NCBI GenBank assembly: GCA_016788165.1
Contig: JAEUTH010000038.1
Location: 92,818-156,817 of the forward strand
Direction of reading: 5' to 3'
Length of the DNA stretch: 64,000 bases
From: Bacteroidia bacterium
GTDB taxonomy: Bacteria; Bacteroidota; Bacteroidia; AKYH767-A; OLB10
Shown here in pieces: positions 46,701-55,138 of the stretch (positions are counted from its first letter, which is position 1; the number at the start of each line of letters is the position of its first letter). The position numbers were made by a program, and so were the translations under genes. The notes beneath the pieces were generated by a model that worked only from the letters and a program-made list of their open reading frames with translations, ran no database searches and was not told where the DNA came from.

Positions 46701-48446
46701 GGAAATACAATTACCGGCTGGAATGTTGCCGGCCCCAATACCTACTATAACGGAAGCAGTTATATAAATAATGGAGCTGCCCCTTTGCCGCAACTTATTG
46801 TGGCAACGCAGGTAAGTAGGTTGCGGCCACGTATCAGTTTCAAATTCAGACGGCCATACAAATCATTCCTGATTAACATTGGTGGCGATATAATAAATAA
46901 CAACAGCTATATGCGCAGTATGCCGCACGGCATAACACCTGCTTATAATATTGCCGGTGACAGTGGCTTTGTTGCAGGTTTAAGTACGGTTGTTTTTAAT
47001 AATGCCGGACGTAACACTGTCAATTCGCCCGGCTTAAATAACACCAATGCCGCCTACTATTTTGGCATACCCGGCCAAAATTTAGCAACCGATGTTGACC
47101 AGGAAATTACCAGTGATAATACGGCAGCAACCCTGTTTAATTACTTAGAAATAGATAAGCCAACACTTAAAGTTATTCGTCAAAATGCAGCAGTAACAAA
47201 TATAGTTGGTGGCGGTGCCGATTCTGTTTTCTTATTAAACGGCTCCTTTGAATTAAACAGGAGAAGCTTTACCATTTTTAATGGCGACAGCAGCAGTTTG
47301 CGTTTTGCCAACGGTTATTTTACAGCCGAAGATAATGTGGGCGCCAATGCCGGAACCATGGAAAGTATAGTGCATTGGCAAATTGGTAATAAAGCGGGCA
47401 CACATATTTTTCCTTTCGCAAAAAATGGCAATCGCTTTAACTTTACTTACAGCAATGGCACAGGCGATGATGTGGGCTTACTAAGTGTAAGTACATACGG
47501 CACACCATCGAACAATACTACCTACCCTTATCCTTTTTTACCGGGCAGCAATACGTTACATGTAGGCAGTATGACAACTAATAGTTTAGCCAATGCCACA
47601 CCCTGGACTGTAGATCGTTTCTGGTTAATACGCAGAAGTACCACTGCTGTTTTATCCAATCAGGCAACCATGCAATTTCAATATCCAAACACCGAAGGCA
47701 CAGCACAAGCAAATTACGTAACAGGCGAAATGAAAGCGCAACGTTATGGCTTTGCAGGTGGCAGTTACAATGCTTGGGAAAGTCCGTTTGCAGGTCAGTC
47801 GGATTTTAGTTCAGGTGGTTTGGTAACTGTAAATGTGCCCGGTATGTATGCCCATCATCAAAACAATATTTGGACAATTGTGCACATTAACGCCATACAA
47901 AATCCATTGCCGGTTAATTTAATATCGTTTACCGCTAAACTCATTGAAAAGAAAGTACACCTTAATTGGACCGTAGCGCAAGAGCAATTGATAGCAAAGT
48001 ATCAGATAAACCGTACTGCCGATTTTAATTTTTATGAAAACGTAAAACAACAAATAGCTTTTGGCAATGCATTTACAACTTCATATCAGGCTGTTGATCC
48101 AATGCCATTACCGGGCACCAGTTATTACCAGTTAGCTATTGAAAATAACGATGGTACTATTAATTACAGCAATGCAATTGCCATTTATAATAACCTTAAA
48201 GAATTTAGTTGGCTACAGGTTAATGCAAACGATGCATCGGTAAATATTGCCTTTCAATATTTTACCGGTGCCAAACTAACTTGTACTATTTCCGATGTAA
48301 TAGGTAATGAAATATATAAGCAAACTATTAATGCCATTGCAGGTAAACAAGATGCTATTATACCGGCTAACCTTAGCAGTGGTATTTATCATATTTGCTT
48401 ATTTGACAACGCACAACGGATAGCTACAAAATTTATAAAACCTTAA
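43758..48446 (+). CDS. T9SS-secreted GEVED-domain surface protein (paralogue B)
   Basis: The ATG at 43758 gives a 1562-residue protein with a signal peptide ending SEAQ; an in-frame GTG at 43740 is less likely. Domain order mirrors paralogue A. A shared N-terminal sandwich region (RSLDFSGHTTFDALRDTIGIS; IKTRGSLLPLRLDG) is followed by a GEVED domain with CAAC ... CNRLACHPPD ... VFIDWNRDGDFDDTY ... FGEIEDYYI. Next are CKWIGTTADWNTATNWCPALP, a jelly-roll-like module (FVWDGLSNLVLSFEYKI), and a C-terminal T9SS sorting domain (DVIGNEIYKQTINA ... IATKFIKP). The sorting domain lacks the usual YPNP opening but retains the later strands. Probably a surface or matrix protein; divergent duplication with paralogue A is evident. 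Confidence 0.92.
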   Translation: MCKTNKHFIGKILLVCLVLLINVNKSEAQTPIYTQETFVSQIPFNTASYNRRNCTADWLQYKLSGNHGLPNSFEWINNGTYPTAINQNIVGFSTGAGFVRAINRTVALPAISGAESGDAAILISRSLDFSGHTTFDALRDTIGISMFRDGDGSALQADSVQVYLNTSPQLTGATLLQVACINSNPVGSGITAINRSAFLAPLAFVQSNSWNRFTFGIPNLSDYVSATGGYSAVYLIVAVYSAAGNNIYLDNFNLPQWPTNMVIQSAELTYQENADVGKNTSNNLLANVRIKTRGSLLPLRLDGLTFSTTGSTNFSNDAQNPIAYFTAGTPVFSNTIATGVVAMPTNATVIPNAQGLLNYGWYASGCLAPATPVTMTLNPGTENYAWLACDIKPGPPAISNNRIGVAFQFAIARPAAVCTFYGQSNSSTNLAVTSVPPQTLGNSRIIDQSYAMPGYMQGTAFAGYNNNDYISAVQLTGENGTQIQNYDHDQPCAACTVTALNPLLCNRLACHPPDFTAFKPENKSSFQNRTVQLQLGKGVRNGTAPYNLFVQAGAWPFANNSMAVFIDWNRDGDFDDTYNGPGGVIAETYGTHQLPAGDLNNYPVSSWPLGTQWSIDVPDKTDLVYDNNDVTQLPNNSSSSIFTGNVRMRVREVYGASNVHPFSNNYAFGEIEDYYIQVLDNCPDMSSNVCKWIGTTADWNTATNWCPALPTANDIAYIGPVSTSFFNPVIGDSTQAVCRALHITDGAKLTADAPTGTSSLKIRDDLIIGFNAPSSSNASFNVKSKLEGLITLPGMQSTPPAGIAVPAITPFKQNAHAKLQVAYTKAELIRTFGLKAGDVIDTLFTLSKDVLSPLPPFQTTLQNFRIIAYHVAAPVTYTFPVPAAGTKMAVDENDANVNSWQTIFGPATVTLSSTTGSNGVAPGNVDTFALIPNSFVWDGLSNLVLSFEYKITSGAVPAKQFVLYDENNTDYTTLSLTNDAIGNTITGWNVAGPNTYYNGSSYINNGAAPLPQLIVATQVSRLRPRISFKFRRPYKSFLINIGGDIINNNSYMRSMPHGITPAYNIAGDSGFVAGLSTVVFNNAGRNTVNSPGLNNTNAAYYFGIPGQNLATDVDQEITSDNTAATLFNYLEIDKPTLKVIRQNAAVTNIVGGGADSVFLLNGSFELNRRSFTIFNGDSSSLRFANGYFTAEDNVGANAGTMESIVHWQIGNKAGTHIFPFAKNGNRFNFTYSNGTGDDVGLLSVSTYGTPSNNTTYPYPFLPGSNTLHVGSMTTNSLANATPWTVDRFWLIRRSTTAVLSNQATMQFQYPNTEGTAQANYVTGEMKAQRYGFAGGSYNAWESPFAGQSDFSSGGLVTVNVPGMYAHHQNNIWTIVHINAIQNPLPVNLISFTAKLIEKKVHLNWTVAQEQLIAKYQINRTADFNFYENVKQQIAFGNAFTTSYQAVDPMPLPGTSYYQLAIENNDGTINYSNAIAIYNNLKEFSWLQVNANDASVNIAFQYFTGAKLTCTISDVIGNEIYKQTINAIAGKQDAIIPANLSSGIYHICLFDNAQRIATKFIKP

Positions 48447-48468
48447 TGCAATTTTAAATGCATTTTTT
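48445..48468 (+). terminator. Terminator overlapping the stop of GEVED paralogue B
   Basis: AATGCA (48445-48450) pairs with TGCATT (48459-48464) across an 8-base loop, followed by a six-T run. The 5' arm overlaps the stop codon. The next gene is convergent. Confidence 0.65.
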
Positions 48469-48472
48469 ATAC

Positions 48473-49288
48473 TTATAGCTTTAGCGAAAAATTATCTGCA
48501 TCGTTTAAAACTGCAAACTGACTGCGGTAAACAGCCAATTCATTTATACGAAGTGTAACCGTATCAACGCAGGTTTTATCAGGCTTACAGGCATGCAATA
48601 TTTCGCCTTTGTAATTAAACACTTTACTGTGGCCACTGTGTGCCATACCGTTTGCATCTTTGCCAATACGGTTAACGCCTATACAATAGCAAGCATTTTC
48701 GATAGCGCGCGCCTTTAGCAAACTTCGCCAGGCATCAATACGTACATGGGGCCAGTTAGCTACAAATAACAATACATCATAAGCCGGCTTCAGGTTTTTA
48801 CCGGCACCATTCAATGTATTGCGGCTGTACACCGGAAACCGTAAATCGTAGCAAATTAAAGGCCTGATAGCTACACCGTTTACCATCACTACAAGTGGTT
48901 GTTGCCCTGCTGTATATGTTTTATCCTCGGTACCCATGCTAAACAAATGGCGTTTATCATAGTATTGGGTTTTGCCGTCTGTTTGCATCCACACAAAGCG
49001 GTTGTAATATTTACCATTATCGGCAAACATGATGCTGCCACACAAAACAGCTTGTTTTTGTTTTGCCGTTTTAAACATCCACTCAAACACAAAATCATTT
49101 GTTGTATGTGCATATTTGTGCGCTTGCATACTAAAACCGGTAGTAAACATTTCGGGCAGAACAATTACATCAGTGCTACCCGCTTTAACTCCAGCAAGCA
49201 ATTGATTAAAGTGTTGCAAATTTTTTGTTGCATCTTCCCAATACAATTTACTTTGAACCAGTGTAACTTTTAACTCGGCTTTTACCAT
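48473..49288 (-). CDS. Omega-amidase / nitrilase-family amidohydrolase (YafV-like)
   Basis: This 271-residue cytoplasmic carbon-nitrogen hydrolase shows the full catalytic triad: E46 (LPEMFTTGFSM), K112 (YDKRHLFSMG) and C146 (LICYDLRFPV). The motifs around each residue match the YafV/Nit2 omega-amidases, which hydrolyse the alpha-keto acids of glutamine or asparagine (such as alpha-ketoglutaramate). Twelve bases upstream on the same strand is an aminotransferase of the type that produces these keto acids, so the two form a functional operon (established partnership for glutamine transaminase K and omega-amidase). Confidence 0.9.
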   Translation of the reverse strand: MVKAELKVTLVQSKLYWEDATKNLQHFNQLLAGVKAGSTDVIVLPEMFTTGFSMQAHKYAHTTNDFVFEWMFKTAKQKQAVLCGSIMFADNGKYYNRFVWMQTDGKTQYYDKRHLFSMGTEDKTYTAGQQPLVVMVNGVAIRPLICYDLRFPVYSRNTLNGAGKNLKPAYDVLLFVANWPHVRIDAWRSLLKARAIENACYCIGVNRIGKDANGMAHSGHSKVFNYKGEILHACKPDKTCVDTVTLRINELAVYRSQFAVLNDADNFSLKL

Positions 49289-49300
49289 AATTGCAACTTT

Positions 49301-50455
49301 TTAAACAGACAATAATTTTTCGGCTGCACGTTGTAAAGTTTCATCATCTTTTGCAAAACAAAAACGCAGCACTTTGTTATCAATTTTGCGTTGATAAAAA
49401 ACCGAAACCGGAATAGAAGCAATACCTTTTTCAATAGTTAGTTGTTTGGCGTATTCCGTATCCTTTTCATCGGTAATATTACTGTAATCTAACAACTGAA
49501 AGTAAGAGCCTGAGCAGGGCATTATTTTAAACCTGCTGCCCTGTAAAAATGAAACAAATTTATCACGCTTTTCCTGATAAAATGGTGGCAGTAGTTCATA
49601 ATTTCCTGCATCTTGCATGTAATCGGCCAGGGCATATTGCATAGGTGTATTTACCGAAAAAACATTAAACTGATGTATGCGCCTGAACTCTGTAGTTAAT
49701 GCTTCAGGTGCTAAAACATACCCCAGCTTCCACCCGGTTGCATGATAGGTTTTGCCAAATGAGTAAACTACAAAACTGCGTTCGGCTAAGGCCGGAAATG
49801 CGCACACACTTTGATGCATGTGGCCGTCAAAAATTATATGCTCATAAACCTCATCACTTAACACCAATATATTACTATGGCTTATCAAAGCCTCTAATTG
49901 TTGTAAATCATCAACAGTGAGTATGGTGCCCGATGGGTTATGAGGCGTATTAATTATAATTAACCGTGTACGCTGTGTAATCAGCTTTTTAACTGCCTGC
50001 CAATCAATTTTATAATCGGGCGCCATTAAATCGTAATGAATAGTAACACCACCTGCCAGCGTAACTGCAGGTGCATAACTATCATAAGCCGGATCGAAAA
50101 TTATTACCTCATCGCCATCGCGTATTACTGCTTGTATGGCTGTAAATATTGCTTGTGTGCCACCGGCTGTAATGGTTATTTCTGTTTCGGAATGATAAGA
50201 AATGTTATAACGGTTATGCATTTTTTCGGCAATGCGTTCGCGCAGTAGCTGTACACCTTGCATTGGTGCATATTGATTGGCACCGGCTTTCATTTGGGCA
50301 TTAACCAAACTTATTAGTTTTTCGGACACCGGAAAGTTGGGGAATCCCTGTGCTAAATTTAATGCATTATGTTTTGCAGCTAATGCCGACATGATACTGA
50401 AAATGGTGGTGCCCGCTGTGGGCAATTTTGATTTTATTTCGCTTGCAAATTGCAT
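49301..50455 (-). CDS. PLP-dependent methionine/glutamine aminotransferase (YbdL-like)
   Basis: The ATG at 50455 gives 384 residues; an in-frame TTG four codons upstream is rejected. It is a fold-type I aminotransferase with NQYAPMQGVQLLRERIA, AGGTQAIF, PHNPSG (N173), SDEVYEHIIFDG (D201, Y204) and the PLP lysine K235 in SFGKTYHATGWKLGY. A C-terminal RFCFAKDDETL carries the carboxylate-binding Arg. These features fit the KAT/GTK/YbdL group, which transaminates methionine, glutamine or aromatic amino acids. Co-transcription with the omega-amidase gene suggests the glutamine-coupled keto-acid salvage pathway, possibly methionine salvage. Confidence 0.92.
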   Translation of the reverse strand: MQFASEIKSKLPTAGTTIFSIMSALAAKHNALNLAQGFPNFPVSEKLISLVNAQMKAGANQYAPMQGVQLLRERIAEKMHNRYNISYHSETEITITAGGTQAIFTAIQAVIRDGDEVIIFDPAYDSYAPAVTLAGGVTIHYDLMAPDYKIDWQAVKKLITQRTRLIIINTPHNPSGTILTVDDLQQLEALISHSNILVLSDEVYEHIIFDGHMHQSVCAFPALAERSFVVYSFGKTYHATGWKLGYVLAPEALTTEFRRIHQFNVFSVNTPMQYALADYMQDAGNYELLPPFYQEKRDKFVSFLQGSRFKIMPCSGSYFQLLDYSNITDEKDTEYAKQLTIEKGIASIPVSVFYQRKIDNKVLRFCFAKDDETLQRAAEKLLSV

Positions 50456-50521
50456 AGTTTGAATCAAGTTGATGTTTGCTTAGTTAAAGTTGTAAACCGT
50501 TTAAGTGGTTGCTGCAAAATG

Positions 50522-50549
50522 CAAACTTATGTGAAAGTATAAACCAAAA
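50522..50549 (-). promoter_or_regulatory. Candidate promoter of the aminotransferase-amidase operon
   Basis: On the minus strand TTTTG (50545-50549) and TAAGTTTG (50522-50529) are separated by 15 bases, slightly shorter than usual. The -7 box is a perfect TAnnTTTG followed by C. Transcription would start about 60 bases before the ATG at 50455. Confidence 0.4.
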
Positions 50550-50621
50550 TTTGTCAGGAATTTCTATTACCGTTTGTGGATAATATTTTTTACATCTTGC
50601 AAGCATTAAAACCAAAATATT

Positions 50622-51038
50622 ATGAGTAACGATAAAATAAACTCATCAAAAGCACCCGAGCCTGTAGGCTTATACCCGCATGCGCGTAAGGTTGGCAATT
50701 TGCTTTTTCTATCGGGTGTGGGGCCCAGGCAGCGTGGCAGCAAAGATATACCCGGTGTAACTTTAGATGCCCAAGGAAAAATTATAGCGTATGATATAGC
50801 CATACAATGTCATAGTGTATTTCAAAATATAAAGTACATTTTGGAAGATGCTGGAAGCTGTTGGGAAAACATTGTGGATGTAACCGTTTTTTTAACCAAT
50901 ATGAAAGATGATTTTGCAACCTACAATGCTTTGTATGCACAATATTTTAAAGATAATTTACCCTGCCGTACTACCCTTGAAATAAATTGTTTGCCAACCC
51001 CTATTGCCATCGAACTAAAGGTAATTGCCACGGTTTAG
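50622..51038 (+). CDS. RidA/YjgF-family deaminase (2-aminomuconate deaminase-like)
   Basis: This 138-residue Rid-family protein has the N-terminal LFLSGVGPRQRGSKDIPGV segment, which is closer to 2-aminomuconate deaminases than to archetypal RidA. It also has QCHSVFQNIKYILEDAGSCWENIVDVTVFLTNM, and the C-terminal PCRTTLEINCLPTPIAIELKVIA with the substrate-carboxylate Arg. Rid proteins hydrolyse reactive enamine/imine products of PLP enzymes. It is divergent from a PLP aminotransferase, which supports such a role here. No kynurenine-pathway gene is nearby to support a true aminomuconate function. Confidence 0.88.
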   Translation: MSNDKINSSKAPEPVGLYPHARKVGNLLFLSGVGPRQRGSKDIPGVTLDAQGKIIAYDIAIQCHSVFQNIKYILEDAGSCWENIVDVTVFLTNMKDDFATYNALYAQYFKDNLPCRTTLEINCLPTPIAIELKVIATV

Positions 51039-51661
51039 GCTTCGGTTTTGTAAGTAGTAATTTCTAAAAAATGTTTACAAAAAAAGGCTTCGGCATCGGG
51101 ATTATTGGTGCTAACAATACATAGTCTGTTTTGTAATAAAGGCACTATTTGTTCGGCATACCACTGTATGCCTTTTTTATCTAAGTTAGCCAAAGGCTCG
51201 TCTAACAAAACCACATCTGTATCGGCTAATGCAGCCAGAGCCAGCTTTATGCGTTGTTTCATACCAGACGAAAAATATTTGTACGGTTTATGTGTGGCTT
51301 CGTTCAGAAATGCAAAGTCAATTAATTGCCCATGCGTTATACCGGCTTGCAATGGCTTAAATTTATTGAAGTAGCTGATATTTTCGAGCAGCGTAAAATC
51401 GTGTAACAAATCTAAATAAGGCGCAGCCATACTAATATGTTCAAATGCGGTATCGGCCGTTGCCTGCCCATGATATGTGATGCTGCCTTTGGTAGGTACG
51501 GTAAACCCCGAAATAATTTTAAGCAGTGTTGATTTGCCCGAACCATTATGGCCTGTAATTGCAACTGATTGCTGCTTATCGAATGTGAAATTTACATTTT
51601 TAAACAGCCAGTTATTGTAGTAGCGTTTGCTTATGTTTTGTAACTCTATACGATTTATCAT
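51035..51661 (-). CDS. ABC transporter ATP-binding protein (CcmA-like size)
   Basis: This 208-residue single nucleotide-binding domain has Walker A GHNGSGKST (37-45), signature FSSGMKQR (130-137), Walker B DVVLLDEP (149-156) and a D-loop ANLD. It is short, like CcmA-type ATPases, and SSGMKQR is frequent in that group. No permease gene (such as ccmB) is adjacent, so the partner must be elsewhere. The stop overlaps the stop of the convergent RidA gene by four bases. It follows lpxA on the same strand after 45 bases and may be read with the lpx genes. Confidence 0.88.
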   Translation of the reverse strand: MINRIELQNISKRYYNNWLFKNVNFTFDKQQSVAITGHNGSGKSTLLKIISGFTVPTKGSITYHGQATADTAFEHISMAAPYLDLLHDFTLLENISYFNKFKPLQAGITHGQLIDFAFLNEATHKPYKYFSSGMKQRIKLALAALADTDVVLLDEPLANLDKKGIQWYAEQIVPLLQNRLCIVSTNNPDAEAFFCKHFLEITTYKTEA

Positions 51662-51706
51662 TCACACCTTTTTAAATGCTGCAGTAAGGTATATGAAGCT
51701 TTTGGA

Positions 51707-52498
51707 TTATGCTTCGCTATCGCTTACATAGCCTTTCATTAAACCGCGTTGTGATGATTTTACAAAGTCCAATATCAAATCGCGCTCTTCGCCTTGGGCA
51801 ATTTGTTCTTCAATTAATTTTACAGCTTTGGCAGTTGTGTGTCCGTTAACAAACAAATGGCGGTAAATTTCCTGCACATTATTTATCTGTTCGTTGGTAA
51901 AGTTGCGCCTGCGTAAGCCCACAACATTTAAGCCAACATAAGCCAATGGCTCATGTGCACTTTTGGTAAAAGGTGGTACATCTTTTCGTACCAATGAGCC
52001 ACCCGAAATCATTACATGCGAACCGATGTGTACAAATTGATGTACGGCACTTAAGCCCCCGATAATGGCAAAATCATCAATGGTAATGTGGCCGGCTAAG
52101 GTAACGCCATTGGCTAAAATACAATCGCTGCCTACCACACAATCGTGGGCAACGTGTACATATGCCATCAGCAAGTTTCTATCACCTATCACCGTTTTGC
52201 CCAATGCTACGGTACCCTTGTTTATAGTTACAAACTCACGGATTGTATTGTTATCGCCAATAAAAGTGTAGGTGGTTTCGCCTTTATATTTTAAATCCTG
52301 AGGCACTGCCGATACAACGGCCCCCGGATAAAATTCGTTATTGTTACCAATACGTGCGCCATCGTAAATAACTACATGGCTATGCAGGTTGCAGTTATCG
52401 CCTATTACTACATCATCGTGTATAACACAAAAAGGGCCAATGGTTACATGGTTTCCTATTTTTGCTTGCTTACTGATTACGGCAAGTGGCGAATGCAT
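51707..52498 (-). CDS. lpxA: UDP-N-acetylglucosamine acyltransferase
   Basis: This 263-residue left-handed beta-helix acyltransferase catalyses the first step of lipid A synthesis. It is built from hexapeptide repeats (HVTIGPFCVI, VVIGDNCNLHS). The catalytic His is H118 in VHVAHDCVVG. LANGVTLAGHITIDDFAIIGGLSAVHQFVHIG and a C-terminal helical domain are as expected. Length matches the family. It lies in an lpxD - lpxC/fabZ - lpxA order on the minus strand. Confidence 0.95.
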   Translation of the reverse strand: MHSPLAVISKQAKIGNHVTIGPFCVIHDDVVIGDNCNLHSHVVIYDGARIGNNNEFYPGAVVSAVPQDLKYKGETTYTFIGDNNTIREFVTINKGTVALGKTVIGDRNLLMAYVHVAHDCVVGSDCILANGVTLAGHITIDDFAIIGGLSAVHQFVHIGSHVMISGGSLVRKDVPPFTKSAHEPLAYVGLNVVGLRRRNFTNEQINNVQEIYRHLFVNGHTTAKAVKLIEEQIAQGEERDLILDFVKSSQRGLMKGYVSDSEA

Positions 52499-52514
52499 AG
52501 TTGTTTGTTTTAGT

Positions 52515-52533
52515 ATCGTATCAACAATACGAT
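52515..52533 (-). other. Hairpin in the lpxA leader
   Basis: A perfect 7-bp stem (ATCGTAT / ATACGAT, 5-base loop) lies 16 bases upstream of the lpxA ATG in the 145-base gap after lpxC-fabZ. There is no U-tract, so it is not a terminator. It could affect translation or mRNA processing. Confidence 0.35.
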
Positions 52534-52643
52534 GTCATATTGTATGGGGCTACAAATAAAGTGTTTTATATGGCATGACAATGTTTTGAATTTGTGCATT
52601 CTTATTTTGCTGCTAACAAATAAAATTTACCTGCTTTTTGCTT

Positions 52644-54032
52644 CTAGCTTTTGCGCACTATTTGGGCCATCATTTCGGCTTCCATTACTGCTTTATCGCC
52701 TACATAAGCCACACCGGTCATTTGTACGATGCCCCTGCGTATGGGTGATTTCAGTTTTAGATCGAAAATGATGGTATCGCCCGGCAAAACCATTTTTTTA
52801 AATCGGGCATTTTCAATTTTCATAAAATACGTCCAATGGTTATCGGGGTCGGGCACACTGCTTAATGCTAAAATGCCGCCTACTTGTGCCATTGCTTCGA
52901 TAAGCAGTACACCGGGCATTACCGGATTGTTCGGAAAGTGGCCTTGAAAAAACCACTCATTCATGGTAACATTTTTTAACCCTACCACATAGTCGGCACC
53001 TATTTCCAATATTTTATCTATCAATAAAAATGGAATACGGTGCGGTAAATAGGATGCAATTTTATTTATGTCGAAAGCCGGTGTTTTGTTAGGGTCGTGC
53101 ACCGGAATGCGTACTATGTTCTTTTCCTTTTTTATTAAGTCTTTAATCTTACGTGCAAATTCGGTATTGGCTTTATGGCCTGGCCTTGCAGCTAAAATAT
53201 GTGCTTTTAACGGAACGCCTATTAAAGCAAAATCGCCTACAATATCCAACAGTTTATGGCGTGCAGGCTCGTTTTGAAAATGCAGCTTTATATTATTTAG
53301 CACACCCTTTTCTTCGATTTTTATTTTGGGTTTATTTAAAAGTGTGGCCAACTCATCCAGCTCTTCTTGTGGTATTAAATGATCAACCAATACGATGGCA
53401 TTATCCACATTGCCGCCTTTTATTAAATTAAACTTTGCCAGTTGTTTTAACTCATGCAAAAACACAAACGTACGGCAGCGTGCAATCTGATCTTTAAATT
53501 CTTGCATCTGGTGTATTTGTGCATGCTGTGTGCCTAAAATTTCGCTGTTGTAATCAACCATTACGGTTACTCTAAACTCTTCGCTGGGTACAGCCAACAT
53601 TTCAACTTTACGTTCTACATCTTCATAGGTAAGGTTTTCGGTTAGTGTATAGTACACACGCTCTTGTTTCAACGTTTCAATGCCAGCCAACAAAATCTTA
53701 TCTACAAATGGCTGCGCACTGCCATCCATAATGGGCAATTCGGGCGCATTAATTTCGCATAGTACATTATCAACCTCCAAACCTGCTAAGGCAGCTAATG
53801 CATGCTCAGTAGTATAAATACGGGCACCGTTTTGTTCTAATGTGGTGCCGCGGCTGGTATCTACAACATTATCAACATCGGCATCAACTTTGGGGCTGCC
53901 GGGTAAATCAATGCGTTTAAATTTTATGCCGTGGTTTTCAGGTGCAGGTTTAAACGTTATACTAACCGCATTGCCGGTATGCAGGCCAACGCCTTCTATA
54001 GTAACTTCGTTTTTTAATGTAGTTTGTAACAT
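52644..54032 (-). CDS. lpxC-fabZ: Fused UDP-3-O-acyl-N-acetylglucosamine deacetylase / 3-hydroxyacyl-ACP dehydratase
   Basis: This 462-residue bifunctional protein has an LpxC half at about 1-305, with zinc ligands H77 (TTEHALAALAGLEVDN), H259 and D263 (HKLLDIVGD), and the catalytic His H286 (ARPGHKAN). The FabZ half is at about 322-462, with LPHRIPFLLIDK, H366 (FQGHFPNNPVMPGV) and E379 (LIEAMAQ). LpxC commits UDP-acyl-GlcNAc to lipid A; FabZ dehydrates 3-hydroxyacyl-ACP for fatty acid synthesis. The fusion is well known in Bacteroidota and may balance the shared 3-hydroxyacyl-ACP pool. All key residues are present in both halves. Confidence 0.96.
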   Translation of the reverse strand: MLQTTLKNEVTIEGVGLHTGNAVSITFKPAPENHGIKFKRIDLPGSPKVDADVDNVVDTSRGTTLEQNGARIYTTEHALAALAGLEVDNVLCEINAPELPIMDGSAQPFVDKILLAGIETLKQERVYYTLTENLTYEDVERKVEMLAVPSEEFRVTVMVDYNSEILGTQHAQIHQMQEFKDQIARCRTFVFLHELKQLAKFNLIKGGNVDNAIVLVDHLIPQEELDELATLLNKPKIKIEEKGVLNNIKLHFQNEPARHKLLDIVGDFALIGVPLKAHILAARPGHKANTEFARKIKDLIKKEKNIVRIPVHDPNKTPAFDINKIASYLPHRIPFLLIDKILEIGADYVVGLKNVTMNEWFFQGHFPNNPVMPGVLLIEAMAQVGGILALSSVPDPDNHWTYFMKIENARFKKMVLPGDTIIFDLKLKSPIRRGIVQMTGVAYVGDKAVMEAEMMAQIVRKS

Positions 54033-54080
54033 AGGTTTTGGTTACGGAGTTAAAATTACTTTGTATAAATGTGTATTTGA

Positions 54081-55100
54081 TTACTTGTTACTTTCTAAGT
54101 CATTTATGCGTTTAACAATGGTGTCGAAATTTTTAAAATGTACATAGTTACGTTTGTACTCACTCATGTTATATGCCGGTGAACCTTGCAGCAGTGTATT
54201 GGTTTCGGTTACCGGACGCGATATACCGCTTTGTGCCTGCACCTTGGTGCCATCGGCTATGGTTATATGACCTACAATACCAACCTGCCCGCCAATTAAA
54301 CAATTTTTACCAATTTTAGTGCTGCCTGCTATGCCGGTTTGCGCTGCAATAACCGTGTTTTCGCCTATTTCAACGTTATGTGCTATTTGTATCAGGTTAT
54401 CTAACTTAACGCCTTTGCCAATAATGGTGCTGCCCAATGTTGCCCTGTCGATAGTAGTGTTAGCGCCTATTTCAACATCATCGTGTATCACAACATTGCC
54501 TGTTTGCGGATTTTTATCGTAGCCACCCTGTGCATTGGGTACAAAGCCAAAACCATCGGCACCAATTACAACACTGCTATGTATGATGCATTTATTACCA
54601 ATATTACAACCGTTGTAAATTTTGGCACCTGCATATATCACAGTGTTTTTTCCAATGGTTACATCATCGCCAATGTATGTGTGCGGATAAACTTTAACGC
54701 CATCGGCTAAGGTTACATTTTTGCCAATGTATGCAAATGCACCTATGTAAACATCCTCCCCAATACTTGCCGTGCTATCAACAAAAACCGGTTGCTCAAT
54801 GCCTGTTTTGTTTTGTTTAAAAGTGTTATACATTTCCAACAACTTGCTAAAAGCTGCGGCTGCATCGGGCACACGTACCAGCGTAGCTGAAATGGGTTGC
54901 TCGGCAATAAAGTTTTGACTTACAATTACAATACTGGCTGCTGTATTATAGATGTAGGGTGTATATTTTGGATTGGCTAAAAAGCTTAATGAATGAGCCT
55001 CGCCTTGTTCAATTTTCGAAAGCTTATTTACCCAAGTTTCGGGATTGCCTTCAACTTTTCCTTGCAGTAATTGGCTGAGTTGTAGTGCTGTAAATTTCAT
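54081..55100 (-). CDS. lpxD: UDP-3-O-acylglucosamine N-acyltransferase
   Basis: This 339-residue enzyme carries out the third lipid A step. The N-terminal uridine-binding domain (about 1-100) includes [14 protein letters not shown]. It is followed by a hexapeptide beta-helix ([16 protein letters not shown] onward), with [10 protein letters not shown] and the catalytic His in [26 protein letters not shown] short C-terminal helix ends the protein. It is the first gene of the lpx cluster, with its own promoter upstream and 48 bases to lpxC-fabZ. Confidence 0.95.
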   Translation of the reverse strand: MKFTALQLSQLLQGKVEGNPETWVNKLSKIEQGEAHSLSFLANPKYTPYIYNTAASIVIVSQNFIAEQPISATLVRVPDAAAAFSKLLEMYNTFKQNKTGIEQPVFVDSTASIGEDVYIGAFAYIGKNVTLADGVKVYPHTYIGDDVTIGKNTVIYAGAKIYNGCNIGNKCIIHSSVVIGADGFGFVPNAQGGYDKNPQTGNVVIHDDVEIGANTTIDRATLGSTIIGKGVKLDNLIQIAHNVEIGENTVIAAQTGIAGSTKIGKNCLIGGQVGIVGHITIADGTKVQAQSGISRPVTETNTLLQGSPAYNMSEYKRNYVHFKNFDTIVKRINDLESNK

Positions 55101-55138
55101 GTAATTATTTCAAATGTAGGCGGCCGGTAAATGGCGCC

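Noticed and set aside
51035..51038. Frameshift or fusion between RidA and ABC genes
   Set aside because: The four-base overlap is only between stop codons of convergent, full-length genes.
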